From Rhizaria sp. SCN 62-66 (Eukaryota > Rhizaria, unplaced): a DNA stretch of 64,000 bases. This document shows positions 25,601 through 37,629 of the stretch, in pieces. How positions within the stretch are numbered: position 1 is the first letter of the stretch; each line of letters starts with the position of its first letter. The notes beneath the pieces are model-generated. The model saw nothing but the letters and a program-made list of their open reading frames with translations. It had not been told where the DNA came from and made no database searches. Where the stretch lies: positions 1-64,000 of the forward strand of contig MEDY01000026.1 in assembly GCA_001724265.1 (NCBI GenBank), written 5' to 3'. The position numbers and the translations under genes are program-made.

Positions 25601-26152
25601 GGTGCCGCGGTTGGCGCTGGCGCTGGGGCTGGGGGTCTGAGCGGCCCTTACACGGCTGATGTAAGGGTGCTTGAGTTCTCAGACCACCCGTACCTGGCGA
25701 CCGTGGGCGCGGACGTCGTCGTCACCGACACAGTCGTGCCGCATTTCGCGGCCCACGCGCCCCCCGCCTCGCCCGCGGCCGCCGCCGCCGCCGCCGCTGT
25801 GGCCTCCGGCTCTTCCGCTGATTCACAATCAGCAACGCACGCCGTCCCGGTCGGCGCCGCGCTGCCCGCGGCGGCGGCGCGGTACGAGCTCGACGTTGAG
25901 ATGCTCGCGACAGCCGCGCCACACGCGCGCCTCGCCCACTGCACGGGCTCGCCGCTGCGCGCGTGGCTCGCCCCCGCCGCGGCCGTGGCGATGAGCGCGG
26001 ACGACGCACGCTGCGTGTGGGCCGCGCAGGCCGCGGGGGAGGCGGCCGCGCTTGTGGCGCTGTGCGCCGCGGCTACGGGGCGCGAGCGAGAGGTCTACGC
26101 CGCAGCGCAACAGCAGCAACAGCAGCAACAGCAGCAACAGTTGCAGCGATGA
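22670..26152 (+). CDS. Ala-rich protein of unknown function, possibly mitochondrial
   Basis: A single uninterrupted frame of 1,160 residues from ATG to TGA. The first 30 residues are rich in Arg, Ser, Leu and Ala with no acidic residue (MLRLPHAVRRMSSIHLATPA), as in a mitochondrial presequence. The body is strongly Ala/Val/Leu-rich. A few segments are less biased and could be folded, around residues 285-365 (a Cys-Val-Pro-Arg-Pro-Gln-Phe start), 720-745 (PLWQWYVAANG), 860-905 and 1000-1020. The C-terminus is a Gln run. I recognise no domain. It shares a short divergent promoter region with the Zn2Cys6 gene and converges on the 26447-31851 gene. No in-frame TAG was found. Confidence 0.7.
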   Translation: MLRLPHAVRRMSSIHLATPARLLTNSSTTSKAPTSSPVAATGATPASVAPSFTFPCRLNSISDLGVLGLRHMLSLTATASALPLLPTAADAAAASALARSLSLPLHLAPATRAAAPLRPLAPLSGVTALLLLPPRSSLPLARASLPVKALERAGAAVALCSVPALAAAAGAREAETVALLQTLRNTVTYNTSSTSTAAAAASATATAAAAAAIPASFITRVGDGDAAAAVELSERVFPLSPAAATAPGSAFGPPLPPQPHPQSTTQSQSHSASSAAAESSSSPDSSDEYVCVPRPQFPAQWLRHSDANTALADAGLSTQGSDLRTPEDWLAAFAAASAAASPRVTQLALAAYYVCAWLPQSPANSGNTSSSSRSQLDALESAVATVTAANNELSVSDALAAASAALLAGLPSAAAGATNDPIAGTAANAVAATLGPSAASAVRLRTLMLPGKATLTPPKFLASGDGAALSAGAIRELTVGSTGSEAGALALLQLRRPAVTVTVEGPVSAAAVASGAPAPAAGSAAAHALAAGVVGGCEWVTAVAAVTDALAGVAAPPPATLESAAGAQAQGASKGGNLLSNISGITYTPAPSDVANSGDDAKNARASDAAADLSSASNTKTLSPHDVYVLTQAIVRALPSFRSAALAPALLRARAAVTAAQAEAMSQPKASRAKKTVVAAALKTKKLGPGSLADLAVGHAGASAGADVMRLKRPLWQWYVAANGAPVSPPGLFTHVNSSESDCGGQSAVYAHPSTATSPLLSAVTHYSSESAANGTSAGAATVGDTSDNTVGVAAFPLASPFSSPVAVLGLLSACERVSESQEQQQHQKQQQQQQQAQQGKKASAPEPSQPRSMMLSLASKIGVVAARPSALLLDLIRAARMLGCNLSYALPRRGGAWGARIDAAVASTPALADYKHADKQTTTAAASSQSQSPLLRQPTVIQSPEDMQRAADALQKTRENDERAAAAAAAAANARAGAAVGAGAGAGGLSGPYTADVRVLEFSDHPYLATVGADVVVTDTVVPHFAAHAPPASPAAAAAAAAVASGSSADSQSATHAVPVGAALPAAAARYELDVEMLATAAPHARLAHCTGSPLRAWLAPAAAVAMSADDARCVWAAQAAGEAAALVALCAAATGREREVYAAAQQQQQQQQQQQLQR

Positions 26153-26446
26153 TATGAGACTCCCTATGTATTTATTTGCGCCCTACGATAGTTGATCATA
26201 ACCAATGTATTCTTTTCGCTTAATACACAACCTAATCTAGACTACCTATCTCCAGAAGTACTCTTCCATGGTCGTTTGATATCACAGTAAGTTACTGTAT
26301 TTGTTTTGGAAGCACATACGGGGTGTATTTTTCTAACGCTTTGTTAAGCTTGATAAATAGAAATAAATTGAGTGGACATATCATATCCACATTGAGAATA
26401 CAACCAAATTTATCTCAATCGCTAAGAGTCCTCTCGTGTTACCGAA
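26153..26446. other. convergent 3' intergenic region
   Basis: 294 nt of AT-rich sequence between the TGA of the 22670 gene and the TGA of the minus-strand gene at 26447. It probably holds both 3' UTRs. I see nothing else in it. Confidence 0.6.
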
Positions 26447-29400
26447 TCACTTGTCGAAGACCGAGGACGCGTTGTCCCTGCGCGCACCGGGAGCGGCGCC
26501 GAGCTTAAGGATAGCCTCACGCGCAGGCCCAGATGCTCCAGCTGTAAGCCCAGCGCGGCCAAGCGCCTCAGCGAGTCGGAAACGTGGGTCCTTTCGCAAG
26601 CCTTCGACGGTGAGACCTTCAGCGCGCGCAGCAGTACTCCTGTTCAAAGCACGGATGAAGCAAGTGTAAACCGGTTGTAAGCAAGAAAAAAAGTGGGGGT
26701 TGGAAAATAAGAAGCACCATAAAACGAATTACATCCCAAGCAGCTAGTTTTGACAATTGATGAACAAATAATGCAGATGATTCTAACGATGGTGTCGAGT
26801 GTGACGTACCGTGCAACAGGGTCTGCGAGCGTCGCCATGCCCATGCGCCGCAGATGATCCTCTTGCTCTTCCCTCTCCGCAGCCTCCATCACCGCGCGCT
26901 CCGCCGCAAGCTCCGCCGCAGCCGTCGGTCGCAGCGCGCGCGCGGGATCCCTGGGCACGCGCGCGTCGACCGCGTCCGCCACGCTGCGTCGGAGCGCCTC
27001 CAGCTGCTCCCAGCGCGCCTCCGCCTCGGCCGCGGCCGCTGCAGCCGCCGCGGCGCGCACGGCGGCCTTTTCGCGATCCAGCTCGGCGCGCGCCTGAGTC
27101 CGCGCGCGGCTCTCAACTAGCGCCGTGGCCGCCGCGCGCGCCGCCTCGGCTGCCGCCGCGGCTGCCGCGGCGTCGGCGCGGGCCCGTGCGTCCGCGAGCG
27201 CGGCGCGGTGCGTCTCCAGCTGCGCTGACAGGGCGCGGCGGCGGCGCGTCTCCTCGGCCGCTGCGGCCGCAGAGGCGAGCTCGTCCTGCGCGGCGGCGTC
27301 CGCGGCCGCCGTGGCGGCGGCGACGTCGGCCGCAAGCGCTCGCGCCTGCGCGGAAGCGACGTCGAGGTGGCGCAGCGCCGCGGCCGCCGCGGCCGACGCG
27401 CGCCGCAGTTGCGAAGATGACGACTGCGCCTGGGCACGCGCAGCGGCGGAGGCTGCGGCCGAGAGGGTCTGCGCCAACGTGGCCTCGGCCGAGGTGATGG
27501 CAGACCTCAGAGCCGCGTCGCGACGCCTGAGACACGAGACAAGAAATTAAATCAACAAGAGAAAGTGATACATGTCAGATCCACGTCAAAAGTCATAGAT
27601 ATTCAAACAAAAAAGAAAGAAAGAAATAAAGCATCAGATAATTATAAAAACTTATTTTGTCAATATTTGTTCAAGACACGTACCTAAATGCGTTACGCAG
27701 CGCGATCGAGTCTGCGACTGCGCGGACTGCGGTGGGCGACAGATGCGGCAGCTCCAGTGCGAGCAGCGGAAGCAGCGAGCGCGGCGGCGGCGGCAGCGCC
27801 CAAACGGCCAGCAAAGACGCACCGATGGGCGCCGCAGTGGTCGTAGTCGGAGCATGGGCAACCGTGAGAGCCGTGCTGTTTGCGATTGCATTTGCGTCTG
27901 CGGCATCAGTGTTGGTGACAGTGAGCGCGCGCGAGGACGAAGGACGAGACTCACCCGCACCAGCGCTCGTGACGCTGTTGCGGCGAATCGTTGCAGCGCC
28001 TGCAGTTGCAGAAGCACCAGCGGATGGCTTGGCGACAGCGGGGGGACGCGGGGCATGCGCCACTGCAGTACTGCCAGCGGAGCTATTGCTGCTGGCATCG
28101 GCGTTGCTTTGACGCTGTGCAGTTTGGTACAGGTTCCGCACCAACGTCCACTGCGCCGAAGTCAAGCCGCTACCGCTTGCGTTTGCGCTCGCGTCGGTGT
28201 TCGCGTTCATCTTAGAGCCGCCCGCGGAGATGGTGGCCTCCAGTGCTGCCGCAGCGGCCGCATACAGCGACCGCAGCCGCGCCAGTGTGTGGGCGCATGC
28301 GGCGTCGTACTCCGCGCATGCAGCCGCAGCCGCGACGAGCGCACTCACGCTCGCGGCGCCACTTGCACTCGCACTACCGACGCCGCCCGCGCTTGCAGTG
28401 CTGCTGCTGTGGATAGAACTGGCGTGCGCACTCACTGCGCTGTTGCCGCCGAGGATAGGGCCGAGAGAGGGCGGCGCTGGCAGGGACGGCAGAGCGGGGG
28501 GCACGTCGCCAAGACCAAGCAGCGCGTGCACACGCGCACGCAGCAGTGCGGCAGCGCTCGCGTTGCGCCCATCGGCGGAGACTAGAGCTGTGGAGCTAGG
28601 CGCTGAAGCTGGGCGGTCATCGTCGGTCGCAATCTCGACCAACGCGTACTTCCCTCCGTCGCTGCAATCGCCTTCAGCGTCTGTCCCAGTGTCACCATCC
28701 GCCTCAGAGGCGTTGTCGTCGTGCTTGGACTTCGCATGCGCTGCGAGGTCACCAACACTGGGCACCGCTGTGAGAAACAGAGCGCCGCCGTCATTCTCCG
28801 CAGCAGCAGCACCAACGTCACTCTCGTGCTCATCTTGAGCATCGTGACGATCCTTCTGAGGCGTTGCTGCCACTGCAGCAGCGCCGGACACAATAGGCTT
28901 GATTCCGGACTTTGCGCCTTTCACCGTCGAAGCGGAAGGCACGCTGCTCACGGTCACCACGGGTCCAGCCTTGGACATCGCTTCGCCCAGCCCCAGCCCA
29001 CGCGCCAGCGCAGCCTCCAACCGCGCGATTGCGTTGCCCTGCGCGGCGACGACGACGCTTCCCGCGCCCGCGCCCGCGCCGTCGCCGGCCGCGTCAGTCC
29101 CGTCGCTGTTAAGGCTCGCCAAGGAGAGCGCATCGTCAGACTTTTTCGGAACAGTGCCCGCGGCCTCGGCGGCGCGCCACTGCTCGTCGAGTGCGGCGCG
29201 GTGCTTTTGCCGTGGCGCGTCGGCCGTTTTGCCGGCCGGCACGTACAGGGACGCAGGCGCGCGCGGCGGCGGCGGGGCGCGTGTCGATGCAGAAGACGCA
29301 GCGTCGCTAGAAGCAGGAAGAGACTCATACTCACTGCTTTCCGCCGCGTCTTTGTCGCTATTGGCAGCACTGCGTGTGTTGTTCGAGAATTTGACCGGAG

Positions 29401-31851
29401 TAGAAGCAGCGGTATTAGCGCCACGGTTAAATGCCTGTATACTGTCGGAATCGCTGCTGGTGTTGTTTGCAGTCCCGGGCGGGGCTGCGTAGGCCGCAAT
29501 GTAGCTGACGAGCGAAGCGGGCAGCTCGTACGCAAGCGGAAGCAGGCCAACTCTCCCAGCTGCAGCGCTCTTGCCTTCACTCGTCTCGTCGCCCGCGCTG
29601 TCGTCAGCATCCTCAAGGCCCGCTGTGGCAGCGGCAGCGGCAACAGCGGCGGCGTCCGCCTCGGCGGCACGCGTCTCGTGCAGCAGCGCGACGACCGCTG
29701 CCACAGCGTGCACCAGAGGTCCCGCACCGAGGCCCGTTGTCATCGCCGCACTCACGCGCCCCGTCGCGCTAGCAGTTGAAGTGGGCTGCAAGTGGGAGTT
29801 GGGGAACAAGGCGGTGGCGCCCGGTGACGACGAGAGAGAGTGAGTCTCAGATCCGCCGACGCTCGCAGTCCTGTTGTTGTTGGGACTACTCTGCGCACTG
29901 CTGTTGGAGCCTGGCGAGTGCCAAATCGACGAAAGCACGCTGGCCACGCCCGCCGCTGTCGCCGAGGGCTGGGCGTCGTCGTCGCTGCCGAGAACCACTG
30001 TGGGCGCCATGACAGTCGCGCCCGAGCCGGTTACAACGCTGTTTACACCCGCGTGGCCGGTCCTGCCAGCGCTGGCGTTTGAAGCAGACGTAGAGAGCTG
30101 ACGACGCCGGTCCGGCGTCGTAAACGCACTGTTCGCACTCGCGCTTGTGGAGGCGCTCACGCCACTGTTCACCGCGGTGTGCGCCTGAGCGGGGGCGCGG
30201 TGCGGCCCGTGCAGCGCATTGCCACTGACAGCGGCACTTATGCCAGTCCGAGCCGGGCTGGGAAACGCGGAGAACCCGCTTTGAGCGCCGCCACTGCTAC
30301 TTACACCCGAGCTCGAGCCCAATGTACTTGCACTCGCCGCCGCGGGCGCCATCAGGGCGAGCGCGACGGCCGCGGCGGCGTTGGGCGCTGTCGCCGCCGC
30401 GGCATCCTCGGCCTCCGCCGCCGCGCTGGCAGCAACTGCGGCGGCCGCGGCGGCGGCATCGGACTCGAAGGCGCGCGCTAATCGGGCCAGCGCCGCGCCC
30501 GCTGCCGTCACGCGCGCGCGCGCGGCGGTCGCCACCGACTCGAACTCGGTTACAGTCGCAGTCGCCGCGCTGTCGCCCGCGTCAGCGTCGTGCGCAGCCG
30601 TGGCCGAGGGCAGCTCTTCAAGCCCTCTGTTGTTGTTATTCGCGTTGGCGTTGCTGCGGATTGTGGCGGAGACGCGGCGGCCGGCCTTGGGCGCCGCAGC
30701 AGCGCCCGCGCTGCGTGGTTTCCCGGGCCCCAGCCCCGCGGCGGCGGCCGCGCGCGCCGCCCGCTCCTGCCGCAGCAGCGCGCGCGGGCGCTCAACGACA
30801 GCGCCTAGGGAGAGCGCGATGCCGTGGATGGCGCTCAGCTCGCTCTGACTCGGCGGCGCTGCGCAGCTACCGTTGCTTTGGCTCGAAGAGGAGGAAGAAG
30901 ACGAGGAGGCGAGGACGCGGTCGGTAGGCGCAAGTGCGTGGTAAATGCCGCCGTCGGTGACGCCGCCGCGCGCGCGGGCCGCAGACTCCGCCTGCGCCTT
31001 CACACCAGCTACATTCGCGCCCGCGCCAGTAGAGCCGAGGCCAGTTGAGAGGGAGTTAACGGCGGCGGCGGCGCTGAAGTCTGCTGCGGCGTCGGCGTCG
31101 GCGCAAGTCGCGGAGATCGCGGCCGCGAGCGCGGCGTGGTACCAATAGCAGCTCCCTGGCTCGTCGCTCGCGTCACCGCCGCCACGGGTGGCGCTCGATG
31201 TGTCGCTGCCGCTGCTGATCTCGCTCGCGCGGGGCACGGGCAGCGCTGCGGAAGCCACGGCGGCGGTGAGCGCGGCCCAGCGGCTCTTCTCGGCGCCCGA
31301 AGCGGCCTTCTCGGCCTGCGCGTCGCGCTGCGCGGCGGCCAGCAGCTCCGAGGCCGAGTCGCGCAATGACGCCTCGGCCGCGGCGGCGGCGGCGGAGAGG
31401 CGCGCGTGCTCGGCGGCCCAGCTCGCGCGGGACTGCGCCAGCGTCGTCGCGGACCGCGAGCGCGAGGCCTGGGCAGAGTATGCAAAAGGGTAGCAGTTCA
31501 AGGCAGACTGAGTACGGGTTTATACAGAGAGGGAAGAGTATATGTGGGTGAACGGCAAAGGAGAGGATACGTACGTTGTTGGTGATGCGATTGAGCTTGG
31601 CTGCGAAGGCTTCTTCGTTCGCGCGGAGCTTCTCCTAGACTAATGCATCTTGTTGCGCGGCTGCAGCAATGCCACACAGTGTGAGAGGAAGTATATGAGA
31701 GGAGAACAGTTCATTGAGCGGTGAGAACGTTACTGCAGAGGAGAAGTGAGGGCATGAGGATTCAGTGTGTGGGTTGTGATAAAGGAAAAAGGAGAAGGGA
31801 CGTACCAAACATGTTGGCGCCATTATTACGCGCGCGGCGTCCGGCACTCAT
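26447..31851 (-). CDS. Ala-rich coiled-coil protein of unknown function
   Basis: Five exons (31851-31806, 31660-31575, 31468-27684, 27526-26810, 26639-26447) join in phase to about 1,608 residues; all four donors are GTACGT. The N-terminus (MSAGRRARNNGANMF) leads straight into a helical coiled coil (QEKLRANEEAFAAKLNRI). Ser/Ala-rich low complexity with scattered helical segments fills the middle, and a long Ala-rich coiled coil (about residues 1310-1520, with EEQEDHLRRMGMATLADPVA near its end) precedes a short basic C-terminus. Residue 24 is encoded by TAG. With the exon 1 donor fixed, either reasonable acceptor (31661, or one about 66 nt earlier) puts that TAG in frame. The acceptor immediately after TAG would break phase with exon 3. 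Heptad-like composition suggests a scaffold or tether; no family is recognised. Confidence 0.75.
31635..31637 (-). other. in-frame TAG outside any Gln run (residue 24 of the coiled-coil gene)
   Basis: Local reading is Gln-Gln-Asp-Ala-Leu-Val-TAG-Glu-Lys-Leu-Arg in a helical segment. A polar residue such as Gln fits. This site is not explained by slippage in a Gln repeat. Confidence 0.8.
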
Positions 31852-32407
31852 TGTTGTGAGATGCACGTCGAGCTTTGCGACTGTGTACGAGGGTGGATTA
31901 GGCGGACAACGTCCAGAGTTAGACGAGTCAAACGGAAGGAGACTTTGAGGGAAGACTTTGATGGGAAGATTACGTTTTTGAGGAATTTAATTTTAAAAAT
32001 AGGCTATAGACTAAGAAATATCATATATAACTATACTCATATCTCTAATGACGGTCGCCGTGGTTCTGTGTGCATCATTCCGTTTCAAATGCAATCCAAC
32101 CTGATTGGAGTAGCAACGGCTCTGCCACATACACACAAACATGTACGCAAGGAGCTAAAGGGCGTCTGGTTCAGCCAAATATAGAAATTCAACTCTACAA
32201 TCACAATATTTTCTATAACACAACATTTGAAACAATAAAGCACTGCAACGCTTTTCGATACCTTCATTGAGGTGATGTATCAAACAATTTCGTACGATTA
32301 CAAATCTAGATTTGTATGACCACAAGCAAAGCTGCTTGTGAGTTAATACCATATATAAACGAGTGACTAGATAAATTATAGATGCGGTTTTCTCTAACGA
32401 AAGTTCA
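31852..32407. other. intergenic region between two minus-strand genes
   Basis: About 560 nt of AT-rich sequence: the upstream region of the coiled-coil gene on the low side and the 3' region of the 32408-43048 gene on the high side. Only short, uncharacteristic ORFs are present. Confidence 0.6.
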
Positions 32408-35400
32408 TTATGTGATAGAAATAACGCCCTTGTCGGCCATAATCCTCCTTCCATGCCCCAGTGCAACTCCCCTATTATCAGAGTGCCTGTTGCTGTTGTT
32501 GCTGGTAGTAGTGTTCTTGTCGGTGCGGCCCGTCGCAGTCTCCCAGACGCCCGCCACAACCATCCACACGCACATCGCCGCGTTGGCCAGCGCCACCGCT
32601 GCCACGGCCACGGCCACCCTGCTCCGGCCGCGCGTGACGCCTCCAGAGGAGTGGCCGTGAGCAGCATGCGTTCCACCAGCATGCGTACCGTGCGCGGAGT
32701 GCTCGACCGCGAACACAGCCAGTGCGGTCCACGCCACCAGCGTCATCACGGCTGGCAGCAGCCAGCACGCCGTGAAGCGCGCCCCGCGGCCCACAGCGGC
32801 GACTGCGCGCTTGACCCGCGTCTTGCCCTCACTATGGCCGTGACCGCGGGGGACTGTGGGCAGCTTGGGGAAGAGCGCGCACACGGCTGCAACGTCGACG
32901 GCCGCGGCAACGGTCAACAGAGCGACCGTGAGCAGGACGGACATCGCACCGACGACACGGCCACCGGCAGTCGACTTAGACTCGGGCTGCTGTTGCTGTT
33001 GCTGCTGCTGTTGCTGCTGTTGAGACTGTGTCGGTGCAGGCATGATGATGTGCTTCAGTGCACGCACTGCCCGCGCAACCGCGGCTTGACTTTGCGTGCG
33101 CAACCGCGACTGCGATTGTGTCAGCGCATCCGTCTGCGTTGGCGTTTGCGAGAGCGATTGTGAGAACAATTGCGGCGTGACGGCGGCGGCGAGGCTGTGC
33201 AGCGTCTGCGCAAGATCCGAGTCCGCGGCCACGGCAGCGGCGACCCCGCGCACAGTTTCGATCGCGTGGCTCAGCAGCGCGGACAGGTCACGCGCAGCCA
33301 GCCCCGCGCCGCCGCCACTGGCAGCAACGGCGGCGCCGGTCTCAGCGGCGTCGGATTCGGCGGCGGTGTGATTGCGACTAGCCGAGCGAGCGAGCGCGTC
33401 AGTGTCAACATCGACAACATCGTCGTCGGCGTGATCACCGTGAGTGTGAGCGAGGAGCTCTCCAGCCTTGCTCAGCGCCTCCGTCGCACCCGTCTCGTAC
33501 CCGCTGGCGTACGCGGCGGCCACCGCGGCCGCCGCCTCCGCCTCCGCCGCAGTCGCGTTGCCCGCGCCGTGCTCCCTCGCTTCTTCCGCGGCGCGCTGCA
33601 CCGCAGCAGCCACGGCGGACGCGAGCGCGGTCTCAGCGGCCGCGGTCGCCTCAGCCTGCGTAGCCGCGGCCTCGGCCTTGGCGGCGGCCACCGCAGCAGA
33701 CACTGCAGCGGCGGACGCGGCTTCAGCGGCCTTAAGCTCGGCGTCGCAGCTGTGAGCAGCTGGCTCGAGCTCGGCGATTGCACACTCGGGACAAGTGACC
33801 GTGGGTACCTCAGGGCAGGCGACTGCGGGCACCTCAGGGCAGGCAACAGGCTCAGCGCAAGCGACGGGCTCAGGGCAAGAGAGAGGCCCGGCGCAGGCCA
33901 CAGGTTCAGGACATGTGATTGGCTCAGGACAGGTGACGGGCTCGGGGCATACGACAGCGTGCGGACAAGCGACGGGAGGACACGTGACTGGAGGGCATGC
34001 GACCGGAGGAGGACACGTGGCTGCAGGTGGACAGCGGCATTCAGCGCTCGCGCTCGATTCCACACTCTCACTCGCACGAGAGTCAGCGTTGAACGACTGC
34101 GTAAGCCCGAGACTAAATGGGCTGCGCACGGGACACGTACCCTCACGCGCACCATACCGCGCCACTGACTGCGCTACAGCCTGCGATAAGTCAGACTTCG
34201 CGCATGACTGAGGACATGACGGCGACTGCGGCTGAGAGACCGTCTTGCTCAAGTCGCTGACCTTAGCCTCACACGCCTCCGCCGCCGCCTCCGCCGCGGC
34301 CTCTGCAGCGGCCGCGCTGGCAGCATACGCATCGGCCGCCGCCGCGGCGTCTGCCCGAGCGGCGTCGAGCGCGCTCTGCACGGCCTCGAGCCCCGCTTTG
34401 ACCGATGCAAGCTCGGCCTCCGCGGTCGCGCACCCGTCCCGAGCAGCGTCAGACCCAGACTGGGCGTTCTCGCACTCGGTCTTCGCGGTCAGCGTGTCGG
34501 CCTTCGCGGCGTCGGCGTCCGCCACGGCCGCTGCGGCCTCAGCCTTCGCGGCCTCGGCCTCGAGCTTCGCCGCGTCACGCGCCGTCCTGGCGGCCTCAGC
34601 CTCGAGTTTGGCGACGGCGGCCTCGGCTGCGGCCGTGTCTGCGAGCCGTGCGATTTCGTCGACTGCGGCAGCGGCGGTGCTTGCGGCCGCCGTGGCCGTC
34701 GCCGCAGTCTCGGTGAGCTCGGCGAGAGAGCGCGCGCTCACTGTCACCCAGTCCCCGCGCATCAAAGCCTGAGACGGTGAGTGCGGTCGCGACTGCGAGC
34801 GTGAGTCGGACCCTGCAACAACGCAGGTGCACGGTGCGGGCTCAGGGCAAGGAACGGACTGCGTCGGCTCAGCGCACGGTGCACACTCCGCACACTGTAC
34901 GGGCTCGGCGCACTGTACGGGCTCGGCGCACTGTGTCGGCGCAGGGCATGGCACTGGCTCAGGACACTCAGCGCAGCTAACGGGCTCAGCGCACGGTGCG
35001 CACTCGGCGCAAAGAGCTGCAGATGCGGGGCAGGCGACACTGGGCTGCCACAGGGACTGCGGGCGCCCAGTGTCCAGGTCTGCAGTCAAAGCAGCGGCGG
35101 CGGCGGCCGTGACGGCAGTGAACAGCGACGCTTGCTCCGCACCTGTCACAGTCGCTGAGTCAGACTCGACGCAGTGAGGGCAGACAGAGCAGTCGCAGCG
35201 ACACACGCTGTCATCCACCTTCGCAGCCGCGGCCGCGAGACGGAGATCGCAGTCAGCGGTGATATCGCCAACCTTGCGCTGACAGTCGTTGGCGGCGTCG
35301 GCGGCCTCGCGCGCGCACTTAGCGGCGCTGGCCTCGGCCTTGAGCCCCCAGGCGCGCTCGCAGTCGCCGACCTTCTGCGTGTACTCGCGCTCCCGGTCAC

Positions 35401-37585
35401 TCGCAGCGCTCTCAGCAGCGCGCGCACACTCATCGCGCGCAGCCTCAGCGGCTGCTGCGGCGGCGTCGGCAGCGGCGGCAGAGTGAGCGCACGGCGCGAA
35501 CGCGGAGTCGAAGTACTTTTCGCCCGACTGTGAGCCCCAGAGTGAGGCGGACAGCGCCGTCACTGCGGTCACTACGGGCCCCGGCAGAGCGCGCGCCAGG
35601 AGCTGCGGCTTAACTTCCGTCACCGCGGCACCGGAAGAGCTCGAGGTCGCGCGAGAGCCCGTGGCCGCAGCAGGCCCGCAGGTGTAGACACTGGGCGCGG
35701 CAGAGAGACTGACCAGCACTGCGCCACCAAGCAGCAGTGGCAGCAACAGCAGCGGCAGCAGTAGCGATGAGCGAGGCGACGATTGCGCAGTAGTGACACC
35801 CTTAGGGGCCACCACGGGGACCTGCGACTGGGCAGCAAGCAGAGCGGCAGCGGCGGCCTCAGCCTTTGCCCTGAGAGCAACAGCCTCAGCCTTGGCGGCG
35901 TCAGCTTCACTCTTCGCTGCGGCGGCCTCAGCCTTGGCAGCAGTGGCCTCAGCCTTGGCAGCAGCAGCCTCGGCCTTTGCGGCCGCAGTCTCAGCTGCAG
36001 TCGCAGTCCGCGCCTCGGCGTCCGCATGCAAAGCCTCCGCCTTAGCCGCCGCCGCCTCCGCCTTCGCAGTCGCCGCCTCAGCCATTGCGGCAGCGGCTTC
36101 AGCCTTTGCAGCGGCTGCCTCGGCCTCGGCCCTCGTCGCGCGCTCCACAGCAACCTCAACATGCATTTCCGCCGCCGCCACATTCGCATTCGCGGCTGCC
36201 TGAGCCCCCACTAGCGCCGCGGCCTCCTGCTGGCCGGCCACCGCGCGCGCCCCCGCGGCCGCGGCCTCGGTCTGCGCCTGCACGAGGTCTGCCCTCAGCG
36301 CACCCACGGTCGTTTCCAGCGCGCCCACGGTCACTTCGAGCGTGCGCACAGTCGCCTGCAGCGCGGGCGCGGCGGCGGCGTCGGCGCGCGCGGTTGCCAG
36401 AGACGTCTCCAGCCTACCGCGCTCTGCGCGGTGCTCGCGGTCGAGCTCGGCCCGGTCGCGCGAGAGCTGCTGCTGCAGCGCAGCGACCGTGGCCGTGGTG
36501 GCCGCGAGCTCGCGCTCGAGCTGGCGCGCTCGCAGGGCCGCGGTCGCGGCGGCGGCGGCGGCCGTCGCGGCGGCGGTGCGCGCGGAGGCAATTTCGCGGT
36601 CCAGAGAACGCTCGGCGGTCACCGCGGCACGGGCGCGCGCACTGGCCAGCAAGCTACTGTTCGCAGCTGTCATCGTAGTCGTCGTCGACGGCGTGGCGTG
36701 GAGTGTGCTCTGCTGCTGCTGTTGCTGTTGCTGCTGCGTGGTGTCGGGGAGAGAGCCTGAGCGTGAGTCTTGCGGCGTTGCGGGCGCTGACTGCAGCTGG
36801 GCCATGGCAGCCAGCAGCCGGCCCGCGTTGGCGTTGACGCTGGCGCGAAGGTTCTCACTGAGATTGCCCTGCACCTGCGACTGCTGTTGCTGCTGAGCGA
36901 GACTGCTCCTGCTACTATACACGCCTTCGACACCGTGACTAGCCGCATTCTCGCCCGCAGCCGCATCTGCTGTGTGATTGTCGCTCGCGCTGCCAGCTCC
37001 AGACGGAACGCCGTCTGGCGCGAGGAGCGAGGTGACTGTGGGCAGACCATCGACGGAAGACGCGTCAGACCGCAGCGACTGCGACATAGCCAACTTTTGC
37101 TGTTGCGATGCAAATAGAGACTGTGAACACGACTCTGACTCAGGCCCGAGCCCCGAGGCAGACGCAGACGCAGAGGCCGACATTGCAAGTGCTGCGCGCT
37201 CCTCAGCCTCGGCCAGCGCAAGCTGCAGACCCTGCACCTGCGCCTGCGCGGCCAGCGCTGTGGCCTCTTTCTCAGCCACTGCCGCGGCCGCCGCGGCCTC
37301 GGCAGCCTTGCTGGCCGCCTCCGCCGCACCCGCCCGCGCCTCGGCGCGCGCCGCGGCGGCCTGCGCGGCGTCGCACCGCTGCTCACGGTCACTGAGCTCC
37401 AGCGCGGCGCGGTCGCGGTCTGCGCGCGCGTCGAGGGCATCGCACATTGCGCGCTCGGTCGCCGCGGCGGTGAGGGAGAGAGTGCCCTCAAGTTCCCGGA
37501 CACGGCGAGACAGGGCGCTGTGCTCCGCAGCCAAGTCGACAGGCGCGGTGGGCGCGGACTCAGCGCTAGCGGCATTCTGGTCCTC

Positions 37586-37629
<44 letters not shown>

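Noticed and set aside
27743-30848. Several plus-strand ORFs opposite the 26447-31851 gene
   Set aside because: They are shadows of an Ala-rich frame that is supported by five in-phase exons.
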